From assembly GCF_000745235.1 (NCBI RefSeq), contig NZ_JQNL01000001.1:372001-436000 (forward strand): a stretch of 64,000 bases of DNA, read 5' to 3'. Shown piece by piece: positions 58,558-64,000 of the stretch (position 1 is the first letter of the stretch; each line of letters starts with the position of its first letter). Both the position numbers and the translations under genes were made by a program. The notes beneath the pieces were generated by a model, which saw only the letters and a list, made by a program, of their open reading frames with translations, had not been told where the DNA came from and did not search any database. The DNA is from Luteibacter mycovicinus. Its GTDB lineage: Bacteria; Pseudomonadota; Gammaproteobacteria; Xanthomonadales; Rhodanobacteraceae.

Positions 58558-59259
58558 CTACCTGCCAAACATCCGTGCCTTATCCGCCTCATCCAGCGCA
58601 CGCCACTCACCGGAAGGCAGCCCGTCCAGCGACAGTCCACCCAGCGTCGTACGCTCGAGCGTCACCACGTGATTGCCCACCGCCGCGAACATCCGCCGCA
58701 CCTGGTGATAACGGCCTTCCGTCAGCGTCAGACGCACATGACGCGGCCCCAGCACCTCCAGCGTCGCCGGAAGCAGCGGTTCGGTTTCGCCGTCCAGCAT
58801 CAACGTGCCGGCGGCGAACGTATCACCCTCGTCGCCACGCAGATCCTCGGCCAGCGTCGCTTCGTACACCTTGGCCAGCGAGGCCTTCGGCGAAATGATC
58901 CGGTGCAGCAGCGGACCGTCATCGGTGAACAGCAGCAGGCCCGACGTCTCCCGATCGAGGCGGCCGACCGTCGACAGTACCGGATTGCGCAACGCGAAGC
59001 GGGGTGGCAGCAGGTCGTAGACCAGGCGGCCGACGTCCTTGCGCGAGCAGGTGTAGCCGCTGGGTTTGTTGAGCATCAACAGCAGGCCCTGCGGCGGGTC
59101 CAGCGGTTCGCCGTCGAAGCGCACGTCGGCGTGTTCGACCTTGTCGTCGGCGTAGAGCACCTCGCCCGCGGGATCGGTGACCAGACCTTCGCGGAACATG
59201 GATGCGACTTGCTTGCGGCTGCCATAGCCTAGATTCGCCAACAGGCGGACGAGCTTCAT
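58558..59259 (-). CDS. rsuA: 16S rRNA pseudouridine(516) synthase-like protein
   Basis: A 233-residue pseudouridine synthase of the RsuA/RluB/E/F family. The N-terminal S4 RNA-binding domain (MKLVRLLANLGYGSRKQV) is followed by the catalytic domain with VGRLDRETSGLLLFTDDG (catalytic Asp) and GRYHQVRRMFAAVGNHV. RsuA versus another member is not certain; the S4 entry, absence of an extended tail and rsmC linkage support RsuA. Its ATG overlaps the rsmC stop (ATGA), so both rRNA-modifying genes are coupled. Confidence 0.9.
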   Translation of the reverse strand: MKLVRLLANLGYGSRKQVASMFREGLVTDPAGEVLYADDKVEHADVRFDGEPLDPPQGLLLMLNKPSGYTCSRKDVGRLVYDLLPPRFALRNPVLSTVGRLDRETSGLLLFTDDGPLLHRIISPKASLAKVYEATLAEDLRGDEGDTFAAGTLMLDGETEPLLPATLEVLGPRHVRLTLTEGRYHQVRRMFAAVGNHVVTLERTTLGGLSLDGLPSGEWRALDEADKARMFGR

Positions 59260-60320
59260 CGACGGGGCTCCTGTGCTTCGATGACCTTGAAGCCGTCGCG
59301 TTCGACGACCGTGCGGACGCGGGCGAATGCCGCGTCGAGTGCCGCCTCGTAAGCGAGGTGGCGATTGGCGACCATCCAGAACCGGCCGGTCGGCGCCAGC
59401 GCGCTGGCGGCGGTGGCGATGAAGGCGCGGCCGAGTTCCGGCTGGTCCGCGCGTCCCTGATGGAACGGCGGGTTGGAAAGAATGGTGTCGTACCCGGTAT
59501 CGATGCCGTGGGTCACATCGGCCCACCGCACCGACGTGGCGATGCGGCGATTCGCGTGGGCGACCGCTTCGGCGAGGTTGGCCGTGGCGGGGGCGATGGC
59601 GCGACCTTCCGCTTCGTAGAGATCGGCGGCGACGATGCCCGGGCAACGCGCGATCGCCGCGCAGGCGAGATAGCCGAAGCCCGCACCAAGGTCGGCCAGG
59701 CGACCATGCAGGTCATCCGGCAGCACCTCGGCGAGCAGCGCGGACGCCGTGTCGATCCGATCCCAGGCGAACAGACCGCGGCGGCTCATGAAGCGACCTT
59801 CTTCGATCGTTTGTGGCGCATCGAAGGCGAGCCATTGCTCCATCAACGCGATGTCGGGCTCGACGCCCGCGCGCGTCCAGAACACCCGGCATTTGTGCTT
59901 GGACAGCTGACGGACACCGCCGACCAACGCGGCGAGATCGGCCTCGGCCGTTCTGGCGCCTTCGCTGTTCGGCACACTGGCCACGACGATGCCGTCGCGT
60001 CCCACGCGACACATGGCCTGTGCGAACAGGGCCCGGCTCTCTTCGCGCTGACGGGTCGGCAGGATCATCACGACACGGAACGCGCCCTCCGGCGGGTCGG
60101 AGACGACCTCGAAGCCGGAGCGCGCCAGCGCATCGGCCGCAGGCTTGAATGATTGCTGCATCACCCAGCCGGGACGGCGCCGCTCGCGGAGGACGAAGCC
60201 GTCGCGCGCACGCAGGAACAGCACGCGCCCATCGGCCGGCCACGCCAGTTCACCCGTGATGAACGGGACGAACAGGGCGTCGAGTGCGGCTTCGGATGCG
60301 GTTCCGGCGGACAACGCCAT
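59256..60320 (-). CDS. rsmC: RsmC-like 16S rRNA (guanine-N2)-methyltransferase
   Basis: A 354-residue protein with a degenerate N-terminal and an active C-terminal methyltransferase domain. The SAM motif LADLGAGFGYLAC and the catalytic NPPFHQG (motif IV) are clear. RsmC methylates G1207 of 16S rRNA; related RlmG cannot be excluded. ATG 60320 with GAGG just upstream is preferred over TTG 60329. It overlaps rsuA by 4 bp. Confidence 0.88.
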   Translation of the reverse strand: MALSAGTASEAALDALFVPFITGELAWPADGRVLFLRARDGFVLRERRRPGWVMQQSFKPAADALARSGFEVVSDPPEGAFRVVMILPTRQREESRALFAQAMCRVGRDGIVVASVPNSEGARTAEADLAALVGGVRQLSKHKCRVFWTRAGVEPDIALMEQWLAFDAPQTIEEGRFMSRRGLFAWDRIDTASALLAEVLPDDLHGRLADLGAGFGYLACAAIARCPGIVAADLYEAEGRAIAPATANLAEAVAHANRRIATSVRWADVTHGIDTGYDTILSNPPFHQGRADQPELGRAFIATAASALAPTGRFWMVANRHLAYEAALDAAFARVRTVVERDGFKVIEAQEPRR

Positions 60321-60371
60321 GGACCTCAATGCGACGGGATGGCCGCCGATTCTAGCGCGAGCGGGCCCCGC

Positions 60372-61925
60372 TCAGCTGCTGCAAGAGAGCATCGAGCAGC
60401 CCACGCGGTCGCGTGCCCAGTCCGGACGGCGGCCGGCGAGGTGGTCGCGACCGGGCTGTTCGTCGTAGGGGCGACGCAGTGTGTCGAGCAATTCGTGGAC
60501 ACCGGCGTAGTCGCCCTGCTCCGCCCGGTCGATGGCCTGCTGGGCGAGATAATTGCGCAGCACGTAGCGCGGATTGCTCGCGTGCATCAACGCCAGGCGC
60601 TCACCCGGCGTGCCTTCGTCGTTCTTCACCCGCTCCGCATAGCGGGTCAGCCAGGTCGCCAGCGCGTCGCTGACCGCCGCGCGGCCCGCCTCGGTATAGA
60701 ACGCGGCACCGACCGTGCCGACGGCCGGTTCGTCGAGGTCGAGCGCCGCGAGGTCGCGGAAGAAGATCGTCATGTCCAGTTCGCCCGCCGTCAGCAGGCC
60801 ACGCAGGTCGGCGACCAGCGCGTCGTCGCCTTCGTGGGTACCGATGAGGCCGAGCTTGGCGGCCGAGAACGCGGCGTCGGTGGCCTCGAAGACCTCCACG
60901 TAGCGGTCCAGCCCGGCCTGAAGGGCCCCGGTCCCCTCGAACAGCGGCGCCAGGGCCTGGGCCAGACGCTGCAGGTTCCAGTACGCGACCCGCGGCTGGT
61001 GGCCGAAGCGGTAGCGGCGGTTGGCGCGGTCGGTGGTGTTCGGTGTCCAGTCGGGGTCGAAGTTGTCCACCCATCCGTAAGGACCGTAGTCGATCGTCAG
61101 GCCCAGAATCGACAGGTTGTCGGTGTTCATCACGCCATGGACGAAGCCCACGCGCATCCAGTGAGCCATGAGCTTCGCCGTGCGCTCGCAGACCTCGCCG
61201 AAGAAGGCGCCGTAGCGCCCGGCGTCGGGCAACCCGGCGAACGCGGGGAAATGCGTGCGGATGGTGAAGTCGACCAGCTGGCGCAGCAGCGCCACGTCGT
61301 TGCGCGAGGTCGGCAGCTCGTACGAGCCAAAGCGCAGGAAGGACGGAGCCACGCGGCAGACGATGGCGCCCGGCTCGAGCGCGGGATGGCCGTCGTACAT
61401 GACGTCCCGGAGCACCTCGTCACCGGTCGCCACCAGCGACAGCGCCCGGGTGGTCGGCACGCCCAGGTGGTGCATGGCCTCGCTGCAGAGGAACTCACGG
61501 ATGGACGAGCGAAGCACGGCACGACCATCCGCGCCACGCGAATACGGTGTACGACCCGCGCCCTTCAGCTGCAGCTCCTGGCGGCCGTCGTGGGCCGTCA
61601 GGACCTCGCCCAGCCCGATCGCGCGTCCATCGCCCAGCTGGCCCGCCCAGTGACCGAACTGATGGCCGCCATAGGCCATCGCATAGCCCTGCATGCCCGG
61701 GAGTAACGCGTTGCCGCCGAACACCTCGGCGAAGTCCGCGGCGTCCGGATCGATACCCAGCATCGCGGCCACCTCGTCCGACACGGCGACCACGCGCGGG
61801 GCCGCCACCGGTGTGGGCGCCACCCATGAATAGGCGGCGCCCTCCACCTGCCGGGGAGCGTTCAGCGACGAGGGGTCGGCCGGCAACTCACGGACGAAGG
61901 CGTTGTCGAAGCGGAGGTCTGTCAT
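60372..61925 (-). CDS. selO: Protein AMPylator SelO (YdiU)
   Basis: A 517-residue pseudokinase-fold enzyme that transfers AMP from ATP to protein Ser/Thr/Tyr in redox regulation. Recognisable blocks are [52 protein letters not shown] with the metal-binding residues, and [15 protein letters not shown]. The C-terminus ends GCSMLSCSS: in some orthologs the last Cys is selenocysteine, here it is a normal Cys codon. Start ATG 61925; an upstream extension is not family-like. It is divergent from the unknown secreted protein. Confidence 0.93.
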   Translation of the reverse strand: MTDLRFDNAFVRELPADPSSLNAPRQVEGAAYSWVAPTPVAAPRVVAVSDEVAAMLGIDPDAADFAEVFGGNALLPGMQGYAMAYGGHQFGHWAGQLGDGRAIGLGEVLTAHDGRQELQLKGAGRTPYSRGADGRAVLRSSIREFLCSEAMHHLGVPTTRALSLVATGDEVLRDVMYDGHPALEPGAIVCRVAPSFLRFGSYELPTSRNDVALLRQLVDFTIRTHFPAFAGLPDAGRYGAFFGEVCERTAKLMAHWMRVGFVHGVMNTDNLSILGLTIDYGPYGWVDNFDPDWTPNTTDRANRRYRFGHQPRVAYWNLQRLAQALAPLFEGTGALQAGLDRYVEVFEATDAAFSAAKLGLIGTHEGDDALVADLRGLLTAGELDMTIFFRDLAALDLDEPAVGTVGAAFYTEAGRAAVSDALATWLTRYAERVKNDEGTPGERLALMHASNPRYVLRNYLAQQAIDRAEQGDYAGVHELLDTLRRPYDEQPGRDHLAGRRPDWARDRVGCSMLSCSS

Positions 61926-62076
61926 CGGCGGTGAGGGGTCATGCGTTTGGGGATCTCTGAAATATCCGGCCGGACCGGCGCGAAACAAGGCGCCCATCGG
62001 TGTTCCGCCATCGGTCGCCACAATAACTTGCCGACTCGTGCAAACTAGCGCCCCCGACCACCCCGCCCTGGATGTC

Positions 62077-62736
62077 ATGCGTCCGATCCGCACCCTGGCC
62101 AGCCTGCTCAGCGTCACCCTGGCCACCGCCGCGGGTGCCGAGCCCGTGGCCGTGCCGCGAAGTGACAAGACACTCGTCGAGATCGTCAACGCGACCATGG
62201 GCACCCTGCCGAACGCCGTCGACGCCCTGTCGCGCAAATTGCCCGGCGGCCTGCACGCCACCGCCGATGCGCCGCCGCAGATCGTCCGCAGCCAGCCCTT
62301 CGTGACCCGCGACGGTTACCGCGTCAGCGCCTTCGAGGCACGTGGTTTCAACGAGGGCGGCGACGTGCCGATGGTCCGCTTCACGTCGATCCAGCTCGAG
62401 CAGCGTCCCTGCTTCGCCCATGCCGAGGTGGCCGGAAGTTTTCATGCCACGGCGTCGGAAACGAACCTGCCGACGGCGCCATCGATGCTTCCCAACCGGT
62501 ACACCGTGCTGCAGATGCCCTGGGGACGGCTGTCCTTCGGGACATCGCAGGAAAGCGGCGGCTGCGTCATCGCCATCGTCGGCGACGCGACGGGCGGCGC
62601 CATGGGTACGCGCATGCCGCTGCCGCTGCCGCAGCCGACGAGCATGCCCGGCATGCCCGACCTGCGGCGCACGTGGCCGATGCCGGCCGACGCCTACCCT
62701 CCCGATACGGCGGTGCCGGTCGAAGGCAGCAACTGA
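62077..62736 (+). CDS. Secreted hypothetical protein
   Basis: A 219-residue exported protein. Signal peptide about 1-23 (ATAAGA/EP). Residues 70-170 are beta-rich with one Cys pair (RPCFAHAEV and GGCVIAIVG). The C-terminal 60 residues are Pro/Met-rich ([17 protein letters not shown]) and probably disordered. No family recognised. Start ATG 62077 gives a good signal peptide. Its last 43 bp overlap the 3' end of the convergent EAL gene. Confidence 0.72.
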   Translation: MRPIRTLASLLSVTLATAAGAEPVAVPRSDKTLVEIVNATMGTLPNAVDALSRKLPGGLHATADAPPQIVRSQPFVTRDGYRVSAFEARGFNEGGDVPMVRFTSIQLEQRPCFAHAEVAGSFHATASETNLPTAPSMLPNRYTVLQMPWGRLSFGTSQESGGCVIAIVGDATGGAMGTRMPLPLPQPTSMPGMPDLRRTWPMPADAYPPDTAVPVEGSN

Positions 62737-64000
62737 GCCACGCGTTCGATGCGATCTTCGGGCACGCCCGGGGAAAACAGATAACCCTGCAGCTCGTCGC
62801 ACCCCGCCTCGCAGAGGAAGGCCCGCTGCTGTTCGGTTTCCACGCCCTCGGCGACCACGGATAACCCGAGCGCCGCGCCGAGGTTGGACACCGCACGCAC
62901 GATGGCGGCCGAGTCTTCCGCCGTCGGCGCCATCTGCACGAACGAGCGGTCGATCTTGACCTTGTCGACGTCGAGGTCCTTCAGCAGCGTCAGGCTGGAA
63001 TAGCCGGTGCCGAAGTCGTCCAGCGAGACACGCACGCCGACCTGGCGCAGTTGCTTGAGAAGGCGCACCGCCATGCCATCCGCATTGACGATGGCCGTCT
63101 CCGTGATTTCGAGCTCGAGACGGCTCGGTGGCAGACCGGTCCTCTTCAGCACACCCAGCACCATGTCGGCAAAACCGTCGTCGCGCAACTGCACGGCGCT
63201 GACGTTTACCGCGACGAAGAGGTCGTCCACCCCCACTACGCGCGCGCACGCCGTACGCAGCACCCACTCGCCCAGCCGGTCGATCAACCCGGTTTCCTCG
63301 GCTACGGGAATGAACTGCACCGGCGGTATCACACCCAGACGCGGATGCCGCCAGCGCGCCAGTGCTTCCAGACCGATGATCTTGCCGTCGCTCGCACGCA
63401 CGATCGGCTGGTAGTGGCAGCTGAGGCCTTCGCCCGTGACCAGCGCGTCGTCGAGCAACCGCTCCACGTCGCGGCGATGGGCCAGTGCCGCATCGAGCTC
63501 ATCGTTGTAAAGCACATACCGGTTGCGCCGCTTCTTCGCTTCGTACAGCGCACTGTCCGCCTTGCGCGCCAGTTCGCCGCCGGCGACGGCGCTCGCGTCG
63601 GCGGTGATGACACCCACCGAGGTACCGACGAACGCCGTGGTCGACAGCACGCCAAAGGGCCTGGCCGCCAGTTTGACGAAGCTTGCGGCCATCGTCTCCG
63701 CATCGAAGTCGTCCCGTTCCTCCACGAGCACGGCAAACTCATCGCCGCCGATACGTGCGACCGTATCGGCCGCATCGACCACCTCACGCAGACGCTTGCC
63801 GAACTGGATCAGCAGCTCGTCGCCGGCGAGGTGGCCCCAGGTGTCGTTGACCTTCTTGAACCCGTCGAGGTCGAGGTAGAACAACACCGAACGCGCGCCA
63901 CCCGAAGCCGCTTTCGCGATGGCGGATTCGATGCGGCTGAACAGCGCCGTGCGATTGGACAAACCGGTCAGCGCGTCGTGGCAGGCCAGCCAGCGCACAT
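62694..64000 (-). CDS. GGDEF-EAL protein, C-terminal part (N-terminus outside window)
   Basis: A minus-strand gene cut by the right edge; 434 residues are visible. The GGDEF domain has an intact GGDEF motif (ARIGGDEFAV), but the inhibitory I-site Arg is replaced (DAAD instead of RxxD), so no product feedback is expected. The EAL domain has all key motifs: GLEALARW, NVSAVQL, EITETAI, DDFGTGYSSL, KIDRSF and AEGVETE. It may act as synthase or phosphodiesterase. It overlaps the unknown secreted gene by 43 bp tail to tail. Confidence 0.92.
   Translation of the reverse strand, partial: VRWLACHDALTGLSNRTALFSRIESAIAKAASGGARSVLFYLDLDGFKKVNDTWGHLAGDELLIQFGKRLREVVDAADTVARIGGDEFAVLVEERDDFDAETMAASFVKLAARPFGVLSTTAFVGTSVGVITADASAVAGGELARKADSALYEAKKRRNRYVLYNDELDAALAHRRDVERLLDDALVTGEGLSCHYQPIVRASDGKIIGLEALARWRHPRLGVIPPVQFIPVAEETGLIDRLGEWVLRTACARVVGVDDLFVAVNVSAVQLRDDGFADMVLGVLKRTGLPPSRLELEITETAIVNADGMAVRLLKQLRQVGVRVSLDDFGTGYSSLTLLKDLDVDKVKIDRSFVQMAPTAEDSAAIVRAVSNLGAALGLSVVAEGVETEQQRAFLCEAGCDELQGYLFSPGVPEDRIERVAQLLPSTGTAVSGG

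Overview
The window is dense, high-GC gammaproteobacterial chromosome. Gene content and protein style (comEC/exbB/exbD/msbA/lpxK cluster, orn-folP-glmM cluster, EpmA, short YajQ, many GGDEF/EAL proteins, an AAKK-rich histone-like protein, leader-poor genes) point to the order Xanthomonadales/Lysobacterales, most likely Rhodanobacteraceae (Luteibacter/Dyella-like). The family assignment is inference from recognised proteins, not a database search. No rRNA, tRNA, IS element, prophage or CRISPR array was seen. About 57 protein genes are supported, two of them cut by the window ends. Layout: 1-9.9 kb holds an HDOD protein end, a lipoprotein, an Mrr-like nuclease-fold membrane protein, a phosphoketolase-acetate kinase operon, a class I fumarase, a periplasmic thioredoxin-like protein, and a PadR (NfeR/YqjI-like) regulator with its ferric-reductase/siderophore-interacting partner behind a perfect operator-like palindrome. 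10-23.6 kb holds AsmA, a DMT exporter, a minus-strand housekeeping run (orn, folP, glmM, an isopenicillin-N-synthase-family oxygenase and a tiny basic ORF), sbcB, DUF2461, and ligA-epmA-yaeR. glmM carries a one-base frameshift. 23.6-32.4 kb holds an EmrB-type exporter overlapping a photolyase tail to tail, a glycine-zipper protein, a 240-bp complex palindrome, an LprI-like protein, and the lipid A operon exbB-exbD-msbA-lpxK. 32.4-44 kb holds a GH92 mannosidase gene between exbB and comEC, a repetitive lipoprotein, a histone-H1-like protein, rhomboid, phzF-like, DUF188, a nested palindrome of about 320 bp, and an arginine-handling amidinotransferase-fold enzyme. 44-64 kb holds redox enzymes, YajQ, a c-di-GMP operon (GGDEF-EAL plus propeller-sensor GGDEF), an S9 peptidase, GNAT, OsmC, CorA, another diguanylate cyclase, sodC-alkB, rsmC-rsuA, selO, a secreted unknown and a partial GGDEF-EAL protein. 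Two themes join the regions. First, c-di-GMP signalling: four GGDEF proteins, two of them also with EAL domains, a YajQ-type c-di-GMP effector and an HDOD fragment. Two of the cyclase/phosphodiesterase transcription units have sigma-28 (FliA)-like promoters, tying them to flagellar control. Second, intergenic palindromes: a REP family with core GTAGGAGCGCGCC sits at gene ends, and in four genes its GTAG (or a variant) supplies the TAG stop codon. Two larger, unrelated palindromic elements at 27.2 kb and 42.6 kb have no obvious known identity; the second has a 45-bp identical core inside stems of different but self-complementary sequence, and is the best candidate for something undescribed.
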